Shown here piece by piece: positions 19,974-27,752 of a DNA stretch of 64,000 bases (its first letter is position 1; every line of letters starts with the position of its first letter). Source of the stretch: Thermomonas sp. (GTDB lineage Bacteria > Pseudomonadota > Gammaproteobacteria > Xanthomonadales > Xanthomonadaceae); contig JADKKV010000005.1 in NCBI GenBank assembly GCA_016720345.1, positions 1,039,531 to 1,103,530 on the forward strand, written 5' to 3'. The notes under the pieces were generated by a model, which searched no databases, was not told the DNA's origin, and worked only from the letters and a program-made list of their open reading frames with translations. A program made the translations under genes and the position numbers.

Positions 19974-21158
19974 ATGCAGACCTTGCCGCCCCCCGCCGAC
20001 GACGCAATCGCGCACAGCGCGCACCTGCGCGAGATCATCCAGGAACAACTCATTGCCGCCGGCGGCAGCCTGCCGTTCTGGAAATTCATGGAGCTGGCGC
20101 TGTACGCGCCGGGCCTGGGCTACTACAGCGCGGGCGCGACCAAGTTCGGCCGCGGCGGCGATTTCGTCACCGCCCCGGAAGTGTCGCCGCTGTTCGCGGC
20201 CTGCGTGGCCGATGCGCTGACCCCGGTCCTCCGGCAGCTCGGGCCCGAGGCGCAGTTCATGGAGATCGGCGGCGGCAGCGGTGCGTTCGCCGAAACCGCG
20301 CTGGCCAAGCTGCTCGCCAATGACGCGCTGCCCGCGCGCTACGCGATTCTTGAACCCAGCGCAGACCTGCGCGAACGCCAGCGCGAACGCCTGCAGTCGC
20401 GCTTGCCGCCGCTGCTGTTCGAGCTGGTGGAGTGGCTGGACGGGCCGATCCAGGACGCGTGGAACGGCGTGTTGTTCGCCAACGAAGTCATCGACGCGTT
20501 GCCGACGCCGCGCTTCAGCATCCGCGACGGCGAGGTGTTCGAGGAACACGTGGCGCTGGATGGAGAAGGCCGCTTCCTGCGCACGGACCGGCCCGCCGAC
20601 CCGATGCTGGCCGCCGCGGTCCGCCACGTGGAGCGGCAGTTGCCGGAGCCGTTCGCGGAGGGCTACCGCAGCGAAGTGCTGGCGCAGTTGCCGTACTGGC
20701 TACAAGCGGTGGCGGGTGGCATGGGCGATGGCGCGATGCTGTTCGTCGACTACGGTCACGGCCGCGGCGAGTACTACCAGCCGCAGCGCCGCGACGGCAC
20801 CCTGCGCGCGTTCCGCCAGCACCACGTGGTGGCCGATGTGTTCGCGCATCCCGGCCTGCAGGACATCACCGCCTCGGTGGACTTCACCGCGTTGGCCGAA
20901 GCCGGCGTGGGTGCGGGTTTCGAATTCGCCGGCTACTGCTCGCAGGCCAGCTTCCTGCTCGGCAACCGCCTGCAGGACAACCTGGCGCTGGCGGAATCGC
21001 GCGCGGCGGATGAGCTGGCGCGGCACAACCTGCGCCAGCAGGTGAAGCTGCTGACCCTGCCCAGCGAGATGGGCGAACGCTTCCAGGCGATCGGCTTCCA
21101 GCGCGGCGTGGAACTGGGCGCCGCGTTCCTGGCCGGCGACCTGAGCCACCGCCTGTGA
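19974..21158 (+). CDS. SAM-dependent methyltransferase, MidA/NDUFAF7 family
   Basis: A 394-residue protein of the DUF185 family, homologous to the mitochondrial arginine methyltransferase that modifies a complex I subunit. Visible are YAPGLGYYSAG, FVTAPEVSPLF, the SAM-binding FMEIGGGSGAFAE, FANEVIDALP and the later FVDYGHGRGEYY. In bacteria the substrate is not established. It is divergent from the pteridine reductase, has no Shine-Dalgarno, and its TGA overlaps the VanZ-like GTG start. Confidence 0.88.
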   Translation: MQTLPPPADDAIAHSAHLREIIQEQLIAAGGSLPFWKFMELALYAPGLGYYSAGATKFGRGGDFVTAPEVSPLFAACVADALTPVLRQLGPEAQFMEIGGGSGAFAETALAKLLANDALPARYAILEPSADLRERQRERLQSRLPPLLFELVEWLDGPIQDAWNGVLFANEVIDALPTPRFSIRDGEVFEEHVALDGEGRFLRTDRPADPMLAAAVRHVERQLPEPFAEGYRSEVLAQLPYWLQAVAGGMGDGAMLFVDYGHGRGEYYQPQRRDGTLRAFRQHHVVADVFAHPGLQDITASVDFTALAEAGVGAGFEFAGYCSQASFLLGNRLQDNLALAESRAADELARHNLRQQVKLLTLPSEMGERFQAIGFQRGVELGAAFLAGDLSHRL

Positions 21159-21568
21159 GCGCCGCGAGGCCGCGTTTCGGGCGTTCGCTGAAGCCGTTCA
21201 GGCGGCCGCTGCTGTGGGCCGGGCTGTGGGTGCTGGCGGTCGCGGTGGTCGTGGTCGCCTCGCTGGTCCCGGTGAGCGGCCTGCCCGACGTGCCGAAGAA
21301 TTTCGACAAGGTCGAGCATTTCGTCGCCTACGCCGCGCTGGCGGCCGGCGCGGTGCAACTGTTCGCGCGGCGGCTCTCATGGGGCTTCGTGTGCGTGCTG
21401 CTGGTGCTGATGGGCATCGGCCTGGAGCACCTGCAGGCGCAGATGGCGCTGGGCAGGATGCTGGATCGGGCGGATGCGCTGGCCAACACCGTGGGCGTGC
21501 TGGCGGGGCTGGCGACCGCGTTCACCCCGTGGCGCGACGCCCTGCTACGGATCGACCAGCGCGCCTGA
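21155..21568 (+). CDS. VanZ-like family membrane protein
   Basis: A 137-residue membrane protein with about four hydrophobic helices and the VanZ-like signature [14 protein letters not shown] and [13 protein letters not shown]. Family members have no settled biochemical role outside teicoplanin resistance. The GTG start overlaps the end of the preceding methyltransferase gene, so the two are coupled. Its 3' end overlaps the convergent cca gene by 24 bases. Confidence 0.82.
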   Translation: MSAARPRFGRSLKPFRRPLLWAGLWVLAVAVVVVASLVPVSGLPDVPKNFDKVEHFVAYAALAAGAVQLFARRLSWGFVCVLLVLMGIGLEHLQAQMALGRMLDRADALANTVGVLAGLATAFTPWRDALLRIDQRA

Positions 21569-22804
21569 TTTCGCGCCGGCAATGGCGGCGATGCGCGCCT
21601 TGCGCAGCGCCTCGCCCACGTCCGGGCCGCTGCGACCATTCGCCACGTCCGCCGCGCGCACCGCGATTGCCGCGGCATGCAAGCGTCGCAGCAGGCCACC
21701 CTGCGGATAGGTGGCTTCGGACAGTCCGGCACGACCCCGCGCGTCGGCTTCGCACACGGTCGCCAGCTGGTCGATCCGCACTGGTTTGCGGAAGCCGTCG
21801 CAGCGCGCGACCAGTTCATGCACGGTCGCCGGCTTGAGTTCGTCGAGGCGATGCACGTTGAGATGCTCGCGGCTGCACAGCACCGCCAGTTCGCGGTGTT
21901 CGGCCGGCACCTTCAGCCGCTCGCAGAGGGCGAGGATCGGGGCGATGCCGCGCTGTTCGTGCATCAGGTGGCGCGGCAGTTCCGCGGCCGGCGTCAGCGC
22001 CTTGCCGAGGTCATGGCACAGCGCCGCGAAGCCGATCACGTCGTCACCGGGCGCCAGGGTCGCAGCCATGTCGCAGACCAGCTCGACGTGCACGCCGGTA
22101 TCGATTTCCGGATGGTATTCGGCGCGTTGCGGCACGCCGTACAGCGCATCCACCTCCGGCAACACTGCGCGCAAGGCGTTCGCGTCGCGCAGGGTACGCA
22201 GGAAGGCGGACGGCGTGTTGCCGCGCAATGCCTTCGCAAGTTCCTGCCACACGCGTTCGGGGGTGAGTTCGGCCAGTTCGCCGTGTTCGGCCATCGAACG
22301 CATCAGCGCCAGCGTTTCCGGCGCGATGGTGAAGCCCAGCGAGGCGAAGCGCGCCATGAACCGTGCCGCGCGCAATACCCGCAGCGGATCCTCGACGAAG
22401 GCGTCGCCGACGTGGCGCAGCACGCGCCGCTGGATGTCGGCGGCGCCACCGAACGGATCGACCAGGCTGCCATCGGCAGCGCGCGCGATCGCGTTGATGG
22501 TGAAGTCGCGCCGGCACAGGTCCTGCTCCAGCGTCACCGAGGGATCGGCATGCACCATGAAGCCGGTATGGCCGCGCGCGGACTTGCGCTCGGTGCGGGC
22601 CAGCGCGTATTCCTCGCCGCTGTGCGGATGCAGGAACACCGGGAAGTCGCGGCCGACCTGGCGGTAGCCGGCATCGAGCATGTCCTGCACCGAGGCGCCG
22701 ACCACCACGTGGTCGTTGTCGCCGGCGGGAAGCCCGAGCAGGGCATCGCGCACGGCGCCGCCGACCAGGTAGATGCGCACGTTGTCGGGGAGTGGCGATG
22801 CCAT
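21545..22804 (-). CDS. cca: CCA tRNA nucleotidyltransferase (multifunctional CCA protein)
   Basis: Adds or repairs the 3' CCA end of tRNAs. The 419-residue class II enzyme starts with the nucleotidyltransferase motif [18 protein letters not shown], followed by [11 protein letters not shown] and the template region [15 protein letters not shown]; the C-terminal HD domain has [13 protein letters not shown], giving the phosphatase/phosphodiesterase activities of the gammaproteobacterial form. A CATCAT hexamer lies exactly 6 nt upstream of the ATG and no Shine-Dalgarno is seen. Confidence 0.96.
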   Translation of the reverse strand: MASPLPDNVRIYLVGGAVRDALLGLPAGDNDHVVVGASVQDMLDAGYRQVGRDFPVFLHPHSGEEYALARTERKSARGHTGFMVHADPSVTLEQDLCRRDFTINAIARAADGSLVDPFGGAADIQRRVLRHVGDAFVEDPLRVLRAARFMARFASLGFTIAPETLALMRSMAEHGELAELTPERVWQELAKALRGNTPSAFLRTLRDANALRAVLPEVDALYGVPQRAEYHPEIDTGVHVELVCDMAATLAPGDDVIGFAALCHDLGKALTPAAELPRHLMHEQRGIAPILALCERLKVPAEHRELAVLCSREHLNVHRLDELKPATVHELVARCDGFRKPVRIDQLATVCEADARGRAGLSEATYPQGGLLRRLHAAAIAVRAADVANGRSGPDVGEALRKARIAAIAGAKSGALVDP

Positions 22805-22932
22805 GGCGCGATGATGCCTGAAGGCAGAGGCGGGACGACCGGAGGGGCGGGCGTTGCACGCGTGTGCTGGGTATTCGCCGGCGGTGCGGAGCGGCGGTGC
22901 GTGCGAAAAAAGGTGCCAGGGACAATAATCGC

Positions 22933-22969
22933 CATGCTTTGCCTGGCGTCCTTGTGCAGGAAGCCTTGC
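22933..22969. repeat. 37-bp partial duplication of the Crp/Fnr-type gene end
   Basis: Bases 22933-22969 match 23953-23989 at 34 of 37 positions, same orientation. The second copy lies in the coding 3' end of the regulator gene; read on the minus strand both encode QGFLHKDAR followed by a basic or polar residue and Met. The copies are about 1.02 kb apart and bracket the RHS remnant and the yefM-yoeB pair. Confidence 0.8.
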
Positions 22970-22996
22970 AGTATCGGGGTCTGCAGTATCGGGGTC
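22967..22996. repeat. 15-bp direct tandem repeat
   Basis: The unit TGCAGTATCGGGGTC occurs twice back to back (22967-22981 and 22982-22996), directly after the duplicated regulator fragment. The second unit runs on into AGGTTCACTT. Confidence 0.85.
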
Positions 22997-23015
22997 AGGT
23001 TCACTTAATCGAAAA

Positions 23016-23270
23016 ATGATGGATCACAGAGTCGATACCGCCAACCGCATCACCGACATCACCAACGGCGTGGACTCGGCGGAAACCTGGGACTTCGGCT
23101 ACGACGCGTTGTCGCGGCTGGTCACCGCGCAATCGCCGGCCTCACTGGGCGGGTTCGGCTACGACGCCATCGGCAACCGCATCAGCCGCAGCAGCAACGG
23201 CGTGCAGAACGCCACGCTCACCTATCCCGGCACCAGCAGCCGCCTGCAGACCCATGCCGCCAGCGGCCTG
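23016..23270 (+). pseudogene. RHS/YD-repeat protein remnant
   Basis: About 80 codons resemble the core of RHS proteins: RVDTANRITDITNGVD, WDFGYDALSRLVTAQSP, FGYDAIGNRISRSS and a closing YPGTSSRLQ. Full RHS proteins exceed 1,000 residues; here neither the upstream repeats nor the conserved C-terminal core or toxin tip is present. The homology stops where the convergent yoeB stop codon begins. I take it as the residue of a deleted RHS locus or a fragment carried in with the toxin-antitoxin module. Confidence 0.75.
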
Positions 23271-23534
23271 CTACTCGTAGTGCGTCCACATGCGTAGCAC
23301 TTTTACAGTGCGCTCAACCTGCAGCACTTCATACACCAGCCGGTGCTGGATGTTGATACGCCTTGAATAGGCGCCCGCCAGGTCTCCGACGAGCTTCTCG
23401 TAGGGTGGTGGCGTTTGAAAAGGATTCTCCGCGAGGACTGACAGAAGTGCTTTGGCCTTTTCCTTGAGTCCCGAAGAAGCGAGAGTGCGTGCGTCTTTTT
23501 GAGCTTGCCTGGTAAAGACGACGCGCCAACTCAC
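23271..23534 (-). CDS. yoeB: YoeB/Txe family toxin
   Basis: An 87-residue RelE-superfamily mRNA interferase that cleaves mRNA at the ribosomal A site. Alignment by eye to E. coli YoeB keeps the catalytic set: Glu in PPYEKL, Arg in YSRRINIQHRLVY, and the C-terminal His-Tyr (WTHYE). The ATG overlaps the antitoxin stop (ATGA), the usual coupling. Base composition is visibly less GC-rich than in neighbouring genes, suggesting transfer. The reading frame is intact. Confidence 0.92.
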   Translation of the reverse strand: MSWRVVFTRQAQKDARTLASSGLKEKAKALLSVLAENPFQTPPPYEKLVGDLAGAYSRRINIQHRLVYEVLQVERTVKVLRMWTHYE

Positions 23535-23773
23535 CAGTCAAGTTCCGTGGCGCAGGCGTTGGCAGGCTCGGCCATTCCGGACTTGATGGACTCACGCATG
23601 CCAGGTACCGACAACAAGAACAGTGTTTCTTGAATGGCCGCCCAGTCCTCTTCGGCGATGAGGACGGCGTTGCTGCGCTTGCCGGAAATGACAATAGGCT
23701 CATGTGATTCAGCCGCTTGATCCATCAGGCGGTAGAGGTTGGCTCGGGCTTCGCTGGCTGTAAGGGTTGTCAT
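23531..23773 (-). CDS. yefM: YefM/Phd family antitoxin
   Basis: An 80-residue antitoxin that binds operator DNA through its N-terminus and neutralises YoeB through its acidic C-terminus. MTTLTASEARANLYRLMDQ and PIVISGKRSNAVLIAEEDW are characteristic. GGAGCC precedes ATG 23773; a longer in-frame start would include the operator region and is rejected. It heads the two-gene operon. Confidence 0.92.
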   Translation of the reverse strand: MTTLTASEARANLYRLMDQAAESHEPIVISGKRSNAVLIAEEDWAAIQETLFLLSVPGMRESIKSGMAEPANACATELDW

Positions 23774-23799
23774 GGCTGGCTCCAAGAATGCCGTGTAAA

Positions 23800-23817
23800 C
23801 GTACGCTAAAACGTACG
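23800..23817. promoter_or_regulatory. Paired CGTACG operator of yefM-yoeB
   Basis: Two CGTACG palindromes (23800-23805 and 23812-23817) are 12 bp apart centre to centre, 27 bp upstream of the antitoxin ATG. E. coli YefM-YoeB binds two palindromes with TGTACA cores at the same 12-bp spacing, so this is very probably the autoregulatory operator with a changed core. A TTGCGT/TACGTT pair on the minus strand, 17 nt apart, overlaps it as a weak promoter candidate. Confidence 0.65.
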
Positions 23818-23919
23818 AACACGCAAGTGTCGGGGAAGCCGGAAGCCGGGACGAAGGTAGTTGATTAGGTTTAACGACCTCCGCCTCCAATCAGATCAAG
23901 CCACGCAGGAACCGGTCCG

Positions 23920-24558
23920 TCATCGCACTCCAGCCAGCGGCTTGAGAATGGTCATGCGGTGCCTGGCATCCTTGTGCAGGAAGCCTTGCTTGACCAGTTT
24001 CCCGATCACCTTGAGCACCATCTCGCGGCTGGCACCGATGCGGTTGGCGATTTCCTGCTGGGTCAGTTCGGCGGGGACGCGCAGCGCCTGACCGTCATGC
24101 ACGGCGCAGGTTTCAAGCAGGGCAGAAACCCGTTCCGGAACACCGTCCAGGGCCAGGCTCCGGGTCATGCGGATGGAATGGCGAACCCGGGACGCCAGTT
24201 TCGCGAAGACATGGGCGGCGAATTCCGGGCGCGTGCGCATCAGGTCCTGCGCGGCGCTGTTGCGCAGGACCAGGCACTCCACCGCACCGATGGCCCGCAC
24301 CGACGCCGTGCGCGGTCCTCCGAACAGCGAGACCTCGCCCAGCAGTTCACCGGGCCCCAGAACGGTGTAGACGACTTCATCGCCGTTGCCGCCCGCCGCG
24401 TAGACCTTCAGTCGACCGGACAACACGATGTAGACGCCGTCGGACGGGTCGCCTTCATGGAACAACACGTCTCCATCGCGATAGCTGCGCTTGCGGCTGT
24501 GCGGGGCAATCGGTTGCTGCCACGGTTGCGGCACACGCAGCTGCAGGTCACCCATCAT
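23920..24558 (-). CDS. Crp/Fnr family transcriptional regulator
   Basis: A 212-residue regulator with a cyclic-nucleotide-binding beta-roll (about 25-115; phosphate-cassette-like GELLGEVSLFGGPRTASVRA) and a C-terminal winged helix (163-205; LTQQEIANRIGASREMVLKV). There is no N-terminal cysteine cluster, so it should not hold an FNR-type iron-sulfur centre; a nucleotide ligand is more likely. AGGACAGGG precedes ATG 24558 (a second ATG at 24555 is possible). It lies downstream of, and in the same direction as, the GGDEF-EAL gene. Its 3' end is partly duplicated at 22933-22969. Confidence 0.88.
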   Translation of the reverse strand: MMGDLQLRVPQPWQQPIAPHSRKRSYRDGDVLFHEGDPSDGVYIVLSGRLKVYAAGGNGDEVVYTVLGPGELLGEVSLFGGPRTASVRAIGAVECLVLRNSAAQDLMRTRPEFAAHVFAKLASRVRHSIRMTRSLALDGVPERVSALLETCAVHDGQALRVPAELTQQEIANRIGASREMVLKVIGKLVKQGFLHKDARHRMTILKPLAGVR

Positions 24559-24730
24559 CCCTGTCCTTGAACTGGAATCCGTTCCCCTGTGTGGACAGGG
24601 TAAGGCACTGGCACGAAAGACGCGATGCAGGCACCGCTGCCGACGCGCGGACGACCTGCGCCGGCGCTTTTCCAACGTCGGCTTGGCGGGAGGTGTTGCC
24701 GACGAAGGCCGGCGCGCCCGCCAGCGGGGA

Positions 24731-27667
24731 TCAGGCTTCCGGCGCCCGCCAGTCGGCCGCCGGCTGCGCAGGCGAGAACAGGAAACCCTGCCCGCGCAGG
24801 CAGCCGAGCTCGAGCAGTTGCTCGCGCTGGGCTTCGGTTTCGATGCCTTCCGCGATCACCTCCAGCCCCAGTGTGCTCGCAAGCGCAAGCACCGCGCGCA
24901 CCACCGCCGCGCTGCTGCCGCCTTCATGGAGCGGCCCCAGCGCCCGCACGAAGGAGCGGTCGATCTTCAATGCATGCAGCGGGAAGCGATGGAGGTAGCT
25001 CAACGAGGAATAGCCGGTGCCGAAGTCATCGAGGGCCGCGCGCACGCCGGAGCGCTGCAAGGTATCCAGGGTTGCGAACACCTGGTCGGGGTTCTCCAGC
25101 AGTGCATCCTCGGTGACTTCGATCCGCACGCAATGCGCGGGCACGTCATGGGCCGCCAGCACGTCGAGGAGCTGCTGCGCCAGCGCCGGCGAGCGGAACC
25201 GGCGCGGCGAGACATTCAGGGTGACGTAGCGCCCGTCCAGCTGCAGTGCCGGGATGTCGCGGCAGGTCGCGGCCAGCATCAGCCAGTCGATCTGCTCGAT
25301 GCTGCCATTGTCCTCGGCCACCTTCAGGAAATCGCCTGGCAGCAACAGCCCGCGCTGCGGATGCCGCCAGCGCAGCAGCGATTCGAAGCCCACGATCCGG
25401 CAATCGCGCAGGTCGACGATCGGCTGGAAATGCGGCTCGAACTCCCTGCGCTGGATCGCGTGGCGCAGGTCGCTCTCCATGTCGAGCAGCTGCAGCGCTT
25501 CCTGGTGCAGGCGCTCGTCGAACAGCTCGAAGCGCTGCCGCCCGTGGGCCTTGGCCCGGTACATGGCGACGTCGGCGTCGCGCAGCAATTCCTCGGCCTT
25601 GCGGTAGCGTGGTTCGCCCAGGGTGATGCCGACGCTGGCGGACGTGAACAGTTCCTTGCCACCGACCTGCATCGGGCCGGACAGCGCGTCGATCACGCGT
25701 CCCGCGGTGTGGCAGGCATCGTCCGCGCCGGCGATATCCAGCATCAGCACCGCGAATTCGTCGCCACCCAGGCGGGCCACCATGTCGCCATCGCGCACGC
25801 AGCCGGCCAACCGGCCGGCGGCTTCCTTCAGCATCATGTCGCCGTAGAGGTGGCCCACGCTGTCGTTGATCACCTTGAAGCGGTCCAGGTCCAGGAAAAG
25901 CACCGCGAAACGATGGCCCGCGTCGCCGTGCAGGCGGGCCAGCGCCTGCTCCAGGCCCTGGTGGAAACAGGTCCGGTTGGGAAGGCCGGTCAGCGCGTCA
26001 TGCAGGGCGTCGTGGGTCAGGCGTTGCTCGGCTTGCTCACGCACCTTGACCTGCTCGCGCAACGCACGGACCACCTTGGCCAGTTCGCGGGTGCGATCCT
26101 CCACCCGACGCTCGAGTTCGGCCTGCAGCTTCTTGCGTTCCAGCGCGGTCATGATGTGCTGCGCCACGTAGCCCAGCAGGGTGCTGTCCTCGGCGCTGTA
26201 GTGCACGCCGGGTTCGTAGGTCTGCACCACCACCGCGCCGCGCGCGCCGCTGTCGCCGCTGATCGGCACGCCGAGGAAATCCAGTGCCGGCGTTCCCAGG
26301 CCGATGCCGCTGATCCCCAGGGCCCGGGCGACGTCGCGTGCGGGGCCACGGACCGGCTTGCCATGGCGGATCAGGCCCAGCGTCAGGCTGTCGCGCAGGT
26401 CCGCGGCCGGCACCTCGCGATCGGTCTCGTAGATGTTGACGTCCTTGGCGTCGGCGAAGTAGATGAAGCGCACGCTGTCGCGCTCGCCGTCGTACAGCGC
26501 GATGTAGAAGTTGCGCGCGTAGATCAGCTCGCCGACCATCAGGTGGATGCGCCGCAGCATGTCCGCCATGCCCAGTTCGCTGCTGGCGAGGTCGGCGATC
26601 CCGTACAGGGCCGCCTGCAGACGCTCGCCGTGCTGGCGCTCGCGCACTTCGTCGGTGAGCGCACGCGTGCGTTCCTCGACCCGGTGTTCGAGTTCGACGT
26701 GCGCCTGGTGCCGGACCAGCGCGATCAGGATGTGCTGGGCCACGAATTGGAGCAGCGACTGGTCGTCCGCGCTGTAGCGGGTCGCCGGGTCGTAGCTCTG
26801 CACCACGATGGCGCCGCGCACCACGCCATCGGCGATCATCGGCACGCCCAGCCAGTGGGCACTGCCGGGCCCGTACTGTTCGTTGTCCTGCTCCAAACCG
26901 AAGGCCTCGCGCAGCGCGCGCGAGGGACCGAGCGCAGGCTGGCCGCTGCGGATCACCCCCAGGGTCAGGCTGTTGCGGATCTCCGCGGCCGGATATTCCT
27001 GCGCCGGGTCGACCCCGTGGTCGTCCTGTTCGTCGGCGAAGTAGATGAAGCGCAGGCTGTCGCGCTCGCGGTCGTGCAGGGCGATGTAGAAATTGCGCGC
27101 ATACATCAGCTCGCCGACCACATCGTGGATGCGCGCCAGCATGTCGGCCATCTCCAGGCCGGCCGAGGCGAGGTTCGCCACCCGGTAGAGCGCGGTCTGG
27201 ATGCGCACCGTCTTTTCGAGCCGGGTGGCGACGAGCCGCTGGTCCTCGAGTTCCAGCGCGGTGCGGACGCGCGCGGCCACGATCGCAAGGAAGCCGAGCC
27301 AGTCGGCTGCCGCGGGGTCCGGGCCACCCAGCTCGGGCCATTCGACGGAAAGCGCCACCGGTTCGGGCGCACCCTCCAGGTCGAACCAGGCGCGTTGCGA
27401 TCCGCGCGCCGCGCGACGGATGTCGATCGGCAGCGTCGAGACCTTGTGGTGCTTGCGTACGGGTGCTCCGTCCCGGCCTGCCGGTTGCCGATGCAGGCGC
27501 AGGTCGCGCACCCCGAAGGAGGAGACCGCTTCACGCGCGGCGACGGCCTCGATGCCATCGAGACTGGTGGCGGCAAACAGCGTCGACACGAAGTCGCTGC
27601 CCGGACCGATGCCTGAGCCGGGTCCACCCGCATCGCGCGGCCCCCTGTAATGGACGCGCGTAGCCAT
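24731..27667 (-). CDS. GAF-GAF-GGDEF-EAL cyclic-di-GMP turnover protein
   Basis: A 978-residue protein without transmembrane segments. Two GAF-type sensor domains (about 150-320 and 345-510) are clearly an internal duplication (compare VGELMYARNFYIALHD with VGELIYARNFYIALYD). A GGDEF cyclase domain follows with an intact signature at 634-638, then an EAL phosphodiesterase domain with ESL in place of EAL (762-764), keeping the catalytic Glu, LNVS, DDFGTGYSSL (880-889) and GIETEAQ. Both activities may be present, switched by the GAF inputs. Coiled-coil linkers (VEERTRAL, VEDRTREL) follow each GAF. The regulator gene lies 172 nt downstream. Confidence 0.93.
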   Translation of the reverse strand: MATRVHYRGPRDAGGPGSGIGPGSDFVSTLFAATSLDGIEAVAAREAVSSFGVRDLRLHRQPAGRDGAPVRKHHKVSTLPIDIRRAARGSQRAWFDLEGAPEPVALSVEWPELGGPDPAAADWLGFLAIVAARVRTALELEDQRLVATRLEKTVRIQTALYRVANLASAGLEMADMLARIHDVVGELMYARNFYIALHDRERDSLRFIYFADEQDDHGVDPAQEYPAAEIRNSLTLGVIRSGQPALGPSRALREAFGLEQDNEQYGPGSAHWLGVPMIADGVVRGAIVVQSYDPATRYSADDQSLLQFVAQHILIALVRHQAHVELEHRVEERTRALTDEVRERQHGERLQAALYGIADLASSELGMADMLRRIHLMVGELIYARNFYIALYDGERDSVRFIYFADAKDVNIYETDREVPAADLRDSLTLGLIRHGKPVRGPARDVARALGISGIGLGTPALDFLGVPISGDSGARGAVVVQTYEPGVHYSAEDSTLLGYVAQHIMTALERKKLQAELERRVEDRTRELAKVVRALREQVKVREQAEQRLTHDALHDALTGLPNRTCFHQGLEQALARLHGDAGHRFAVLFLDLDRFKVINDSVGHLYGDMMLKEAAGRLAGCVRDGDMVARLGGDEFAVLMLDIAGADDACHTAGRVIDALSGPMQVGGKELFTSASVGITLGEPRYRKAEELLRDADVAMYRAKAHGRQRFELFDERLHQEALQLLDMESDLRHAIQRREFEPHFQPIVDLRDCRIVGFESLLRWRHPQRGLLLPGDFLKVAEDNGSIEQIDWLMLAATCRDIPALQLDGRYVTLNVSPRRFRSPALAQQLLDVLAAHDVPAHCVRIEVTEDALLENPDQVFATLDTLQRSGVRAALDDFGTGYSSLSYLHRFPLHALKIDRSFVRALGPLHEGGSSAAVVRAVLALASTLGLEVIAEGIETEAQREQLLELGCLRGQGFLFSPAQPAADWRAPEA

Positions 27668-27752
27668 ACGCGACCGAAGGTACGCCCATCACCAAGCCCA
27701 CCGCAAGTGGGGGTCGATCGCGGTCGGCCAGGCGGGCGCAGCGGCGCATGGC

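Larger units (their letters stand above)
22805..23015. other. Scarred intergenic stretch upstream of the RHS remnant
   Basis: No gene is supported here. The stretch holds a copy of the 3' end of the Crp/Fnr-type gene (22933-22969), a 15-bp tandem repeat (22967-22996), and GGTGCCAGGGACA and GGGGTCAGGTTCACTT strings resembling those that flank REP-associated transposase genes. It links cca to the RHS fragment. Confidence 0.6.

Noticed and set aside
22967..22996. Tandem 15-bp repeat as a CRISPR or array element
   Set aside because: Only two units, no spacers, no cas genes in the window.
22534..23004. Minus-strand frame reading through the duplicated regulator fragment toward cca
   Set aside because: Only the QGFLHKDAR segment has homology; the rest is antisense or intergenic, so it is a scar, not a gene.
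23920..24558. The Crp/Fnr-type protein as the oxygen sensor acting at the ctaC box
   Set aside because: It has only two cysteines, neither in an N-terminal cluster, so it cannot hold the FNR iron-sulfur centre in the usual way.
24491..27616. 1,041-codon plus-strand frame opposite the GGDEF-EAL gene
   Set aside because: No recognisable domain; shadow of the minus-strand gene whose motifs are intact.
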